64,000 nucleotides of DNA from Chryseobacterium sp. 3008163 (GTDB lineage: Bacteria; Bacteroidota; Bacteroidia; Flavobacteriales; Weeksellaceae). The position numbers and the translations under genes are program-made. Where the stretch lies: contig NZ_CP033070.1 in the NCBI RefSeq assembly GCF_003669035.1, positions 1,488,001-1,552,000 of the forward strand. The letters run 5' to 3'. Positions 19,601 through 28,460 of this stretch are shown one piece after another (position 1 is the stretch's first letter; every line of letters begins with the position of its first letter). A model generated the notes under the pieces. It was given only the letters and a program-made list of their open reading frames with translations. It was not told the DNA's origin and made no database searches.

Positions 19601-22339
19601 AAACAACAACTGAACGGTTACGCAAAATCAGGAATTGAATCTGATGTGCAGATTGACGGACTTTTTGAGAAGCTTGAAAATTATCAGCAGCTTAAGAATC
19701 AACTTTCAAATCTTCATTACAACGCACTTTCATTAGTGAAGAACCTTTATTTTAACGGAAGTTTATTTGATATTTTGGCGATTGAGAAAGATTTAAAAAC
19801 CATTGAAAATGCAAAAGATTTAGCCCAAAAAATATCGATTAGAAATTTTCCGGAATGGCTTAAAGATTTTTCATTAAAACAAAACAACAGTCAGAACCTT
19901 TCTGAAGAAGTTGAAAAACTGAAAGAACTTCAAGCCGCAGAAAACAATCTTCTTGAATACGTGGATGAAATTCCCAACGAAGCCGATTTGCAGACGGTTG
20001 TACAGAATATTCATCAGTTGGAAGACTGGATTAATTTTAATGCCTTAAAAGAAAAAGCACAAGATTTAAATTTAAATTGGTTCATCAACTTCCTTGAACA
20101 AGGGTGGCTCGACACAGAATCTTTGGAACTCGAATTTGAAAAAATCATTCATCTGAATTTATTCATTAAAACCATTTACAGTTCGGGAACATTGAACGGT
20201 TTTGATGCCAATATTTACGAATCGCAGATTCAGCAGCACAAAAATCTACACAAAGAATTTACAGAACTGACGAAAAATCAGCTTACGATGAAGCTCAGCG
20301 ACCGTATTCCGAATTTTTCTCAGGAAGCTGTACAAAGCTCAGAAATCGGGATTTTACAGAAAGCGATTCGAAACAAAGGTCGAGGTTTATCCATCAGGAA
20401 GCTGTTTGATCAGATTCCGACCTTGATTCCAAGATTAAAACCTTGTATGTTGATGAGTCCCATTTCGGTGGCACAATATTTTGATGTGAATGAAGAGCAT
20501 TTTGATTTAGTGATTTTTGATGAGGCTTCACAGTTGCCGACTTCTGAGGCAGTAAGTGCTTTGGCAAGGGCAAAACAGGCGATCATTGTAGGTGACCCGA
20601 AACAGATGCCACCGACGAGTTTCTTTGCATCACAGAAAGTGGATGAAGAAAATTTTGAGCTCGAAGATCTGGAAAGTATTCTCGATGACTGTCTGGCGCT
20701 TTCGATTCCTTCCAATTATTTACTGAGACATTACCGAAGCAAGCATGAAAGTTTGATTTCTTTCTCAAACGCTCATTTTTATGATAATAAACTGCTTACT
20801 TTTCCTTCTCCAGATGATTTGAACCGAAAAGTAACGTTTGAATTTGTGGACGGATTTTATGACAAAGGAAAAACGAGAACCAATAAAAATGAGGCAGAAG
20901 CGATTATTGAATTCATCAGAATTCATCTCGAAAACCAGAATAAAAAATCGATTGGCGTAGTGACTTTCAGCCAGACTCAGCAAAGTCTGATTGAAGATTT
21001 GCAGCAGAAATTATTTCAGGAAAACCCTCATCTGGAAGAGTTTGTCATCAACTCTGAAGAGCCTATTTTCATTAAAAATTTGGAAAATGTACAGGGTGAC
21101 GAGCGAGATATTATTTTGTTCTCAATTGGTTACGGACCCGATGAGGAAGGAAAAGTCTCGATGAATTTTGGTCCGCTCAACCGTGACGGAGGCTGGCGAC
21201 GACTGAATGTTGCCGTAACGAGAGCCCGCTACGAAATGAAGGTTTTCTCTTCATTAAAAGGCGACCAGATCGACATGAACAGAACGAGTTCGGAAGGCGT
21301 TTTGGGATTGAAAAACTTCCTGAATTTTTCTGAAAAAGGATTGGTGTATCAAAACTCAAATCAAACCGTCACTCAGCAGAAACTGATGGTGAATTCAATT
21401 GCGAAAACGCTTGAAGAAAACGGTTTGAAAATTAAAACCAACATTGGTACTTCAGAATATAAAATCGACATCGGAATCATTGATCCTGAAAACGAAAGTG
21501 AATATCTTATGGCTATTTTGCTGGACAGTGAGAATTATTTTAACATTCACACCACCAATGACCGCGAACTGCTTGTACCCAATGTGTTGAAAGGTTTAGG
21601 ATGGAATGTTTTCAGAATCTGGACGCTGGACTGGATTAAAAATAAAGAAAAAATCGTTGAGAAAATTCAGGTTGAACTGGAAAAAATAAAAACGCTGGTC
21701 AAAGAAAAAAAGGAAGAAATCATCGAACTAAAAACTGCTGAAAAAATCTATTTGAGTGAAGTTTCGGAAGCAGAAAAACCTTCGAAAATGATACCGTACG
21801 TTGCAGCAAATTTAAGTCCTGCAATCAATGCCAACTCGGATTCGATTTATCTTTTTGAAAAAAGACCGATTCTTTTAAGTCAGATTAAAACAATTATTGA
21901 TACAGAATCGCCAATCAGTCAGAATGCTTTGTTTAGGAAGATTCTTAAGCTTTGGAACACCTCGAGAGCCGGTGGAAAACTGAATACGTATCTTTTGGAA
22001 ACCTTGAATTCAATTCCGAATATTCAAACGACAGAAAGTTATCAGAAATTTTACTGGAGCGAAAATTCACAACCTCAAAATCTCGATTTTTACAGAGATA
22101 ATTCTGCAGAAAAAAGGCTGATTGATGAGATTGCGCCTGAAGAAATTTCGGTGGCCATGATGGAATTAATGCATTCGAGTTTGAGTCTGAATAAAGAGGA
22201 ATTGATTCGTGCGGTTTGCAAGACTTTTGGGTTTGCTAAAGTGGGTTCTCAAATCGATGCGGTGGTGAAGTTTTGTGTGGAGGAGTTAATTGGGAAGGGT
22301 TTACTGCAAGAGGTTGATGAGAGAATTGTTTTGGGGTAA
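16646..22339 (+). CDS. giant SF1 helicase (DUF4011-type) with transglutaminase-like and Vsr-like domains
   Basis: This is a 1897-residue multidomain protein. Residues about 150-260 carry a transglutaminase-like core: Cys218 in GNCIDISLLFAACLEA, His244 in EGHAFVGVWLDD, then Asp. A DUF4011-like region follows at about 375-640. The SF1 helicase has Walker A GPPGTGKSQT (about 684), Walker B FDEASQLP (about 1290), GDPKQMPPTSFF (about 1315), VQGDERD (about 1482) and NVAVTRAR (about 1520). A long coiled insert separates the two helicase halves. Residues 1600-1670 resemble the Vsr/MTES_1575 nuclease (LGWNVFRIWTLDW), and the end resembles DUF3320. Such proteins often occur near defence genes. Nucleic-acid surveillance is inferred, not shown. 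The HNH gene follows 18 bases later. Confidence 0.85.
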   Translation: MNQIIPFDLQIQHSPYFNYTFCLNQYPFLQCIAFKEVTEDFENLNLQITSSLGLFEKYDVYIDKIKANALYKISLFNFVFNNALLKRLTEKDLDQIKIQVFKDGESIYEKIFSIEVLPMDYFGGLQSYPQLLASYVLSNNTTLYKLKADAIDILARNKLTPSFEGYQQKSKERVLQMVSAIYKAIQNLDLIYSSMPPSFEKSGQRIRLVDTILETKFGNCIDISLLFAACLEAIDLNPIIVVTEGHAFVGVWLDDQRFDGMVNLDQAAISKRIASGIKEIALIESTSLCRGTQISFKDAMNSAETQLMDSSRFLLSLDIKNARSAGISPLPLLKNETVQTQEFNSTQHSTKLDQDFDLGTQYDDLELTDFSNLTKQKVWERKLLDLSLRNNLLNLRFTKSMLQLVDIKTNVLEDNLADGKSFTILPDNNQAVLRKYNLYGEPLHQSQPLFKLAEDEFKYNKLLTYYHQDDLDNILTNLYRSAKLAEEENGKSTLYLGIGLLKWFEPKNKDIQRLAPILLIPVELSRKSVNSKFTLRSREEETMINITLLEYLKQEFKLNINSLENLPMDESGINVPKVLAIIRNAVLNLEGWDVLEQLVLGIFSFNKLILWQDISKYSEEIQKSSIVKSLIDGRLIGTLESVENDVESLENISASELVLPISTDNSQLNAVKNANLNKSFILHGPPGTGKSQTITNIIADALSNDKKVLFVAAKKAALDVVHHRLENIGLGAFCLELHSNKSKKSDVLKQFERTLEVPKYKINADYHEEAKRLDERKKELGKYVNELHQKFNIGWSLFETIAFLETNHVQADERFHINFPLESADVFNWNQWKDWLIPFASIVQKIGQPSLHALRPIKTASHQFENKNLILSAISQFNEKKNSAEQIKKQFQLEEVSNADSVEILEFLKDNPVKSGLVDLVFNEGQLNLFKNWMTQQTQFQQTENQITSNFNSSILNIDFASLKLLWNQAKHTWFIPKWFKQRKVKQQLNGYAKSGIESDVQIDGLFEKLENYQQLKNQLSNLHYNALSLVKNLYFNGSLFDILAIEKDLKTIENAKDLAQKISIRNFPEWLKDFSLKQNNSQNLSEEVEKLKELQAAENNLLEYVDEIPNEADLQTVVQNIHQLEDWINFNALKEKAQDLNLNWFINFLEQGWLDTESLELEFEKIIHLNLFIKTIYSSGTLNGFDANIYESQIQQHKNLHKEFTELTKNQLTMKLSDRIPNFSQEAVQSSEIGILQKAIRNKGRGLSIRKLFDQIPTLIPRLKPCMLMSPISVAQYFDVNEEHFDLVIFDEASQLPTSEAVSALARAKQAIIVGDPKQMPPTSFFASQKVDEENFELEDLESILDDCLALSIPSNYLLRHYRSKHESLISFSNAHFYDNKLLTFPSPDDLNRKVTFEFVDGFYDKGKTRTNKNEAEAIIEFIRIHLENQNKKSIGVVTFSQTQQSLIEDLQQKLFQENPHLEEFVINSEEPIFIKNLENVQGDERDIILFSIGYGPDEEGKVSMNFGPLNRDGGWRRLNVAVTRARYEMKVFSSLKGDQIDMNRTSSEGVLGLKNFLNFSEKGLVYQNSNQTVTQQKLMVNSIAKTLEENGLKIKTNIGTSEYKIDIGIIDPENESEYLMAILLDSENYFNIHTTNDRELLVPNVLKGLGWNVFRIWTLDWIKNKEKIVEKIQVELEKIKTLVKEKKEEIIELKTAEKIYLSEVSEAEKPSKMIPYVAANLSPAINANSDSIYLFEKRPILLSQIKTIIDTESPISQNALFRKILKLWNTSRAGGKLNTYLLETLNSIPNIQTTESYQKFYWSENSQPQNLDFYRDNSAEKRLIDEIAPEEISVAMMELMHSSLSLNKEELIRAVCKTFGFAKVGSQIDAVVKFCVEELIGKGLLQEVDERIVLG

Positions 22340-22357
22340 GAACTCAAATTTACTATT

Positions 22358-23139
22358 ATGGAAATTGATGTAAAACTAGAGAATCTACGAATCCAATTAA
22401 GACGTAATTCAAAGAAAATTATCGATGATGTCATAAATCGTAATGTTTCGAGAAGTCAGAACAACTTTAAATTGCAAAAAGAAATATGTGCTTTTTGTGC
22501 GACTACATCAAATTTAACTAAAGAACATGTAATTCCACGTTGGGTATTTGAAAACTGTACTAAGAAATTTTTCACAAATAATATGAATAGTATTGAACAG
22601 ACTTATAATAAAACAACTATTCCGGTTTGTGCAGATTGCAATAATAATTTACTAGCCAATATAGAAAGTCAAATTAATTCTATTCTAACTAATATTAACT
22701 TAACTGATTCATTTTATAGTTTAGAACAAATACAAAACATAATTCGATGGCTAGAAATTATTGAATATAAATTCCAACTTTTAGAGTTTAGAAGAACCTT
22801 TAAGAAAGCAAAATCATCTGAATTCATTGAGTTTTTAAAAGATATTCCTTTGGCAATAATGAGAGAAGAAATCGAATTTTCTCCTGAAAAAGCAATTACT
22901 CAACTAAGAAATGCACAAAAAGAGTTATTATAAAATCCAAAGTTAAAAACTTAAATTCTTTGGTAATTTTTAAAACGAAAAATAAAAACTTTCACTTCTT
23001 CCATAACATAAATGATTTTATCTTTATTGAATTGCCAAAATTTCAGGTTGCGCTATTTTATTTTTACTCACGTACTTTTGAAAATAGTGAACATGCAAAG
23101 GATGAAGCGACAAAAATAATTGCGGAGGTTTACAATTAA
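22358..23139 (+). CDS. HNH endonuclease-like protein, frame broken
   Basis: A zinc-binding HNH core is visible: Cys44-x2-Cys47, EHVIPRW at 56-62, and VCADCN with Cys91, Cys94 and Asn95. The apparent 191-residue product ends at an A5 run (22917-22921). Adding one A there extends the frame without a stop to 23139, giving 260 residues with a plausible beta-rich tail (FHNINDFIFIELPKFQ). It lies 18 bases after the helicase gene and is probably translated from the same message, so the pair could act together on foreign DNA. Nuclease activity is inferred from the motif only. Confidence 0.65.
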
Positions 23140-23170
23140 TCTCTTAAACATTGTGATAAATTAGTAAAAT

Positions 23171-23467
23171 ATGCCAAACAAAACCGAAAAAGCAAGACGA
23201 AAGCAAATTCAAAAAGAATTATAGGAAAAAGCTAAAATTGAATTTGAAAAAAGCCTTCTCATTTCGCATGAAATCTTTCAAAATCTATTTGATTTTCTGG
23301 ATGAAAAACTTGAAGATAATGATTGTGATGACAGTTTAAAAATGTCAAAGCAGTTTTTAGAAACGAATCATATTACGAATATCGGAGAAGTTGAAAACTG
23401 GCTAAAAGAAAACGGTGGTTTTTGCGATTGTGAAGTGCTTTATAATGTGGAAGAAAAGTTTGAATAG
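23171..23467 (+). pseudogene. DUF2695 protein with in-frame amber codon
   Basis: The frame from ATG 23171 encodes MPNKTEKARRKQIQKEL, then TAG at 23222-23224, then continues cleanly to the stop at 23465. The later part (FDFLDEKLEDNDCDDSLK, WLKENGGFCDCEVLYNVEE) matches the small DUF2695 family of unknown function. The break is a base substitution type, not a homopolymer loss, so it may be a real nonsense mutation. Alternatively translation could begin further in, although no good start follows until an ATG at 23342. Confidence 0.6.
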
Positions 23468-23533
23468 TAGAAATTAAAGTCTGACTAAAACTGACAATTT
23501 GTATATTTGATAAACTATAAAATAAATCTAACC

Positions 23534-24402
23534 ATGATGAAAAGAAAAACTCTGTATATCCTTCTTTTGCTGTCTTTCAATCTATCTTTTTCGCAAAGAT
23601 TATTAACTTCCTGGAGTCAGCAAAATATTGAGAATTACACTAAAGAAATGTACGATGAAGCTCAAAAACTTTCATCATCTCAGCTTCTTGAAAAAAATTT
23701 GCATGATGAATATTGGAGCGAAGTTTTTTTAACTTTAAATGCATCGGCGAATCACCACCTCAGTAACACAGAATATCAAAAATCTATAGCTCTTCAACTC
23801 ACCAATAATTCAGAAACAAAACTTAAAGGAACAAGCCGGTTAATTATCTGGGATAGAATTTCAAACGGCGACATTATTTTTGAAGGAAAAGGATTGGAAT
23901 TTCAAAACGACTTGTTTACCGTCGCTGGAAGAGCAAATCAGATTCTCCAAAGCCTAACCAAAAAGAACTTTGGATTCGTCACCATTGATTCCAGCAAAAA
24001 AGAACTTGAGGAACTCAAAAGTAAATGGCAGGATTATTTAAATAACAAACCTGTTGAGGAATTTAAACCGATAAAGCTTGAGAATTCTAAAATTCCTGAA
24101 ATAAGCAGTTTACCGGCTGTGAAGGCATTAATCATTTCACTACAACCTAATGCTCAAAAGATCAGATTACAACAAGCTGCCTGAAAAGAATCTATAAATT
24201 AGATGAAATGCCAAAAGAAAAAGGAAATCCTGCTATATATTGCAATCCAGACGCTTATACATTTTCTTATCTGGCAATGCTTTTTGGTGATAAAAATTTT
24301 GATGAATCAAAAAATGCGGAATGGTGGATGAAGTTTTGGAAAGAGAATCAAAACAAACTTTCATGGAATTCAGCAAGAGGTCATTACGAGGTTAAAAAAT
24401 AG
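23534..24402 (+). CDS. secreted protein of unknown function, frame broken
   Basis: The ATG at 23534 gives a signal peptide ending LSFSQ. After 215 residues the frame stops just past CC at 24180-24181. One extra C joins it to LKRIYKLDEMPKEKGNPAIYCNPDAYTFSYLAMLF and a final WWMKFWKENQNKLSW helix, making 289 residues. No known domain is recognised. The protein is mixed alpha/beta, with no transmembrane segment after the signal. A TATATTTG box lies 25 bases upstream. It precedes the DUF2157 operon by about 30 bases and may be co-transcribed. Confidence 0.55.
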
Positions 24403-24434
24403 TTTGGGAAAGGGAAAGATCTAAAAACAATTGA

Positions 24435-25391
24435 ATGAAAAACATAACAAGAGAAGACATCCACATCCTCAGCCGTCACAGCGACATGACGGAGCAGGAA
24501 CTCAATCGGCTTCTGAAAAATCATGAATACAATGATAAGGAAATGTGGAAAAAATTTCTGCGGCTTTTCTTTATTACCCTCGGAATTGGTTTTGCCACCG
24601 CCGGAATTATATTCTTTTTTGCCTATAACTGGGCAGACCTGAACAAATTTTTCAAACTCGGCATTGTGGAAGTACTTTTGGTCACAACTACCATTGTTGC
24701 ATTAATTCCGAAAATCAATGAAAATGTCCGGAATATTATTCTCACAGGGGCTTCGGTTCTGGTGGGAGTTTTGTTTGCGGTCTTCGGACAGATTTACCAA
24801 ACCGGAGCCAATGCCTACGATTTCTTTTTAGCATGGACTCTTTTCGTCGCTTTATGGGTTTTCATCAGTAATTTTGCGCCATTGTGGATGCTTTTTCTTG
24901 TTTTGGTTAACACAACTTTTATTCTCTACACACAACAGGTCGCTAAAGATTGGGATGAAATTCTAATTGCCACTTTGCTTTTGGCTTTCAATTCAGCAAT
25001 TTTAACTGGCAGTTTCATCATTCAAAAACCGAAGCTAAAACTGAAAATCCCTCTATGGTTTACACACATTTTAGCATTGGCAATCGCTGTTTGCGCTACG
25101 ATAGGAATGACAATCGTTATTTTTGATGATTTTAAAACTTTTTCCGGTTTGTTTTTATGTATCGTTTTAATCCTTTATCCTCTCGGAATCTGGCATGGAT
25201 TGAAATCAAAGAGTGGTTTTTATCTGTCGGTTATTCCGTTCAGCATGATCATTATGATTACCTCTTTGTTATTTAAATTTTCTGATGACGGAAGCATGTT
25301 TTTCTTTGCTACTTTTTTCGTCATCGGAAGCGTAACAATGGTGGTCATTAATCTTATTCATCTTCAAAAAAAATGGAAAAATGAAAACTAA
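24435..25391 (+). CDS. DUF2157 membrane protein
   Basis: A 318-residue protein with a short cytoplasmic head (HILSRHSDMTEQELNRLL, residues 10-27) is followed by about eight to nine hydrophobic helices. The first, FFITLGIGFATAGIIFFFAYNW, with its trailing Asn-Trp is characteristic of DUF2157. It overlaps the DUF4401 gene by 11 bases, which in turn overlaps the GDYXXLXY gene by 14 bases. The three families are regularly found together and presumably form one inner-membrane complex. Function is unknown. Confidence 0.82.
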   Translation: MKNITREDIHILSRHSDMTEQELNRLLKNHEYNDKEMWKKFLRLFFITLGIGFATAGIIFFFAYNWADLNKFFKLGIVEVLLVTTTIVALIPKINENVRNIILTGASVLVGVLFAVFGQIYQTGANAYDFFLAWTLFVALWVFISNFAPLWMLFLVLVNTTFILYTQQVAKDWDEILIATLLLAFNSAILTGSFIIQKPKLKLKIPLWFTHILALAIAVCATIGMTIVIFDDFKTFSGLFLCIVLILYPLGIWHGLKSKSGFYLSVIPFSMIIMITSLLFKFSDDGSMFFFATFFVIGSVTMVVINLIHLQKKWKNEN

Positions 25392-26454
25392 AGAAGAAAT
25401 ACAGGAGCTCATCAGTTTTATTAATGGCAAACAGGAACGAGCAATACAATTTAACGAAGAAGAAATTGCTTCAGCTTACGAAAAGACAAATAGCGACCAA
25501 TCTTTGGCTGTAAAAATTCTTTCTATTTTTGGAGGACTATTGGCAAGTTGTTTTTTTATCGGCTTCCTTTTTATTGCGGGTTTGTATGATTCTCAGATCG
25601 GCTTATTGATTGTTGGAGTTTTGCTTATTATTTCCGGAATTTTCATCAATAAAAGTATTGACAGTACTATTGTTGACACCGTAAGTATTTCGGCCTATAT
25701 CATTGGGTATATACTTTTAGGAATGGGTTTATCTCATAATGAATTAGACGAAAACGCAATTAGTTTGGCTTTCATTCTTGTTGCGGCATGCACATTATCA
25801 CTTGTTCAGGCGTACATTATTTCGTTTGTTTCGGTTTTGATTATCAGCGGAGCATTTTTAACGCTTTTAATTTCGAATGACTACGGTGATCTTATTCATG
25901 TCTATCTTTCCGTGATGGTATTTTTGGTCAGTTTTGTCTATTTAAAAGAAGCTCAACTGATAAAGAACAATAAGACAGTTTCAAAACTTTATAATCCGGT
26001 ACGAATAGCATTGGTATTTTCTTTTTTGGCGGGATTAATTATTATAGGAAAAATGGACATCGCAGAACTTTCTCCGGAGTACATCTGGACGTCTTCTGTC
26101 AGCATTATTGCAGCGATTCTCTATGTAATTTCTCATCTTTTTGATTTACTAAGCATTAAAAAAAGTAAAGAAAAATGGGCGATTTATTTACTCTCAATCT
26201 TTATTTTGCTGCCAACCCTGTTTTCTCCGGCAATTTCAGGAGCTCTCCTGATTATACTTTTAAGTTTTCTGGTCAATTACAAAACGAGTCTGATCATCGG
26301 AATTGTTGCTTTCATTTATTTTGTATCTCAATATTATTACGATCTTCATTACACTTTGCTTACAAAATCGATCGCTATGTTTTGTTCGGGAATTTTATTT
26401 TTAGGACTGTACTTTTTAACTCACAAAAAACTTAAATCAGATGAAAAAATATAA
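25381..26454 (+). CDS. DUF4401 membrane protein
   Basis: This 357-residue protein has an N-terminal soluble segment of about 45 residues and roughly ten transmembrane helices, beginning with LSIFGGLLASCFFIGFLF. The family match is DUF4401, the usual partner of DUF2157. Start at 25381 lies inside the end of the DUF2157 gene, consistent with translational coupling. No catalytic motif is seen. Confidence 0.8.
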   Translation: MKTKEEIQELISFINGKQERAIQFNEEEIASAYEKTNSDQSLAVKILSIFGGLLASCFFIGFLFIAGLYDSQIGLLIVGVLLIISGIFINKSIDSTIVDTVSISAYIIGYILLGMGLSHNELDENAISLAFILVAACTLSLVQAYIISFVSVLIISGAFLTLLISNDYGDLIHVYLSVMVFLVSFVYLKEAQLIKNNKTVSKLYNPVRIALVFSFLAGLIIIGKMDIAELSPEYIWTSSVSIIAAILYVISHLFDLLSIKKSKEKWAIYLLSIFILLPTLFSPAISGALLIILLSFLVNYKTSLIIGIVAFIYFVSQYYYDLHYTLLTKSIAMFCSGILFLGLYFLTHKKLKSDEKI

Positions 26455-26929
26455 ATGGTTGATTATTATTCTGAACCTTTTGATTCTTTTGGTGTATTTT
26501 AATTTTTCTGTTTCAAAAAAAGAAGAGCTTTTAAAAGATGGAAAGTTAATTTTACTATCATTAGCTCCCGTTGATCCGCGTTCTTTGATGCAGGGTGATT
26601 ACATGAGTCTGAGATACAGCATATCGCAAGATTTAAATTCTGAAATGCTTCCCAAACGAGGATATTGCGTGGTAACATTAGATAAAAATGGTATTGCACA
26701 GAGGCAGCGGTTTCAGAAAAACAAAACTCCTTTAAAGGATGGTGAATATTTGATTAATTACACCTCGTCCGATAATTGGAACATCAACATTGGTGCAGAA
26801 TCTTTCTTTTTTCAGGAAGGACAAGGCGAAAAATACGAGAAAGCAAAATACGGAGCCGTCAAAGTTGACAAGGAAGGAAACAGTTTATTGACAGGGCTTT
26901 ATGGTGAAAATTTAAAACAGATTAAATAA
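26441..26929 (+). CDS. GDYXXLXY domain membrane-anchored protein
   Basis: A single N-terminal transmembrane helix (residues 5-22) leads to a periplasmic beta-rich domain carrying GDYMSLRY at about residues 52-59, the eponymous motif of the family. VDPRSLMQ just before it is also conserved in the family, by recollection. The 162-residue length is normal. It is the third gene of the overlapping DUF2157-DUF4401 operon and is presumably the periplasmic subunit of that complex. Confidence 0.85.
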   Translation: MKKYKWLIIILNLLILLVYFNFSVSKKEELLKDGKLILLSLAPVDPRSLMQGDYMSLRYSISQDLNSEMLPKRGYCVVTLDKNGIAQRQRFQKNKTPLKDGEYLINYTSSDNWNINIGAESFFFQEGQGEKYEKAKYGAVKVDKEGNSLLTGLYGENLKQIK

Positions 26930-26965
26930 AATGTAAGTCAAAATTTTAGACTGACATCATACAAA

Positions 26966-27648
26966 ATGCTAAAATTCTTCTTTACTTTTCTTTTATGTAG
27001 TTGTACAAATCATTTACAAGCTCAAGTTCCTGATCTCGAAAAAGCCAAACGGAAATATTTTCAGGCCAATGTAATCAGCTATAAAGAAACTGCATCATAT
27101 TCAAATCCTGAAACATATGCAATGTCTGTTACCAATGCTTTGTATACCATTTACAAACCTCAAAATAAAGATTTTGAATTCTATAGCAAGAACGAAAGTT
27201 CAGAAGAGTTTTATAAAAATGGTTTGTATTATCACGTCAATCACACTAAAAAAACCATCTATGAATATGAAAATAAAGACAATCAAAACGCTGCGATTTT
27301 CTCTTCCCGACTGAGACAATTTGGCCCTACAACTTTACTCAAAAGAAATGGACTTTTATCGATGAGACGCAAATCGACGGAAAAATTCATACTCATTATT
27401 CAAACGTTGAGAGCATTAATTATTATGAAGGTAAAGAGATAAGAGTAGAGTTACATATTTACATTTCGGAAAATTTCAACCTGACCAAATTTGAAAGGAA
27501 AAGTTTTGTAGACGGAAAGCCCGGAGAAACTATTACCTACTTATTTAGCAATTATATTTTCTATGACAAAACAACGAATCTCAAGGTGCTACTTCCGAAA
27601 AATTATACTCTGAAATATTTTGAAAAACAAGATTCTCTGCAGCCTTAA
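26966..27648 (+). CDS. secreted protein of unknown function, frame broken
   Basis: The ATG at 26966 begins a signal sequence (LKFFFTFLLCSC) with a possible lipobox Cys, ending near LQAQ. The frame is lost at the A4 run 27341-27344. One added A gives KKWTFIDETQIDGKIHTHYS and continues to 27648, 227 residues in all. The restored tail (GETITYLFSNYIFYDK) has the beta-strand rhythm of LolA/LolB-like or DUF outer-membrane lipoprotein-sorting folds, but I cannot assign it. It may end with thioredoxin-like material that now lies downstream as a remnant. Confidence 0.5.
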
Positions 27649-27692
27649 CGAAAAATATGAAAGCCTCGTCATTTTAAGCCATCAATATTTTT

Positions 27693-27924
27693 GGTTCAGA
27701 TTCAACAGCGAATGTCAAGAGATATTTCATTAATAAATAAGTGAAATCCCTTGTAATTGCCGATTGAAAAAAAATTGAAAGACAATTCGACATTAACGTT
27801 TATCCCATACTTTATCTAATCAACGGAAACAGTTTGATCACCGAAACGCTAGATGGTTCTTCCGAATTTCACCAGTTTTAAAAAGTTTAAAGAAGAAATA
27901 AAAAAATATTCAAATTTTCACTAA
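27693..27924 (+). pseudogene. possible thioredoxin-like remnant
   Basis: Stitching frames in this stretch yields SDSTANVKRYFINK, VKSLVIAD, KKIERQFDINVYPILYLING and LDGSSEFHQF. The order resembles the C-terminal half of a thioredoxin-like fold, with VYP as the cis-Pro loop. Several stops and shifts interrupt it and no CxxC survives. It is either a decayed gene end or the misassembled tail of the preceding gene. Nothing else is seen in this gap. Confidence 0.35.
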
Positions 27925-27946
27925 ATTGGGACTCAATTATCAAATT

Positions 27947-28339
27947 ATGAAATCATATTTAAACCTTTTGTTCATTTTCTGTTTTACCATTTTTTCAGCT
28001 CAAAATAAAGAACTGAATTCTTCAAGTCAAAAAGTGAAGGTTAAAACAGATACTATTTTGAATGTTAATAATGAAAAATCTCAATCATATAATTCAGATT
28101 CTGCTTTACTATTAGAAAAGAAAGAAAAAAATCTTACAGATGATAAGAAAATAAAAAGTCCGGATCATAAAAAAGCTTCAGAAACAAAATCTGACACTGA
28201 AAAATCTATTGCAGACCAAAATATAAATATCGTTCAGGAAATAAATGCAGTATTAAATTATAAAGTAAACCGAGTTTGGAGAAAGGATCTGTACTGCTTG
28301 GTATGCATAAAAAATTCTAATCCGGGAAGGGCTGCGTAA
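27947..28339 (+). CDS. small secreted hydrophilic protein
   Basis: The ATG at 27947 gives a signal peptide MKSYLNLLFIFCF ending FSAQ. It is followed by about 110 residues rich in Lys, Ser, Asp and Glu with low predicted structure. The last 25 residues (WRKDLYCLVCIKN) look unlike the rest and may result from another frame error. No family is recognised. A terminator lies about 75 bases downstream. Confidence 0.45.
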   Translation: MKSYLNLLFIFCFTIFSAQNKELNSSSQKVKVKTDTILNVNNEKSQSYNSDSALLLEKKEKNLTDDKKIKSPDHKKASETKSDTEKSIADQNINIVQEINAVLNYKVNRVWRKDLYCLVCIKNSNPGRAA

Positions 28340-28416
28340 GTCAATTGATAAGAAACAGAATCTCATGATTTCCTGCGGTGATAAAAACCTCAAGTTTAAT
28401 ACAATTATCAAAACAA

Positions 28417-28441
28417 AACACTCCCATTTCTGAGAGTGTTA
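28417..28441. terminator. terminator hairpin between convergent genes
   Basis: AACACTC pairs with GAGTGTT (28417-28441) with an A-rich stretch before it and T-rich flank after. It separates the plus-strand small secreted gene from the minus-strand VIT gene. Confidence 0.5.
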
Positions 28442-28460
28442 TATCTAAATTTATTTCAGT

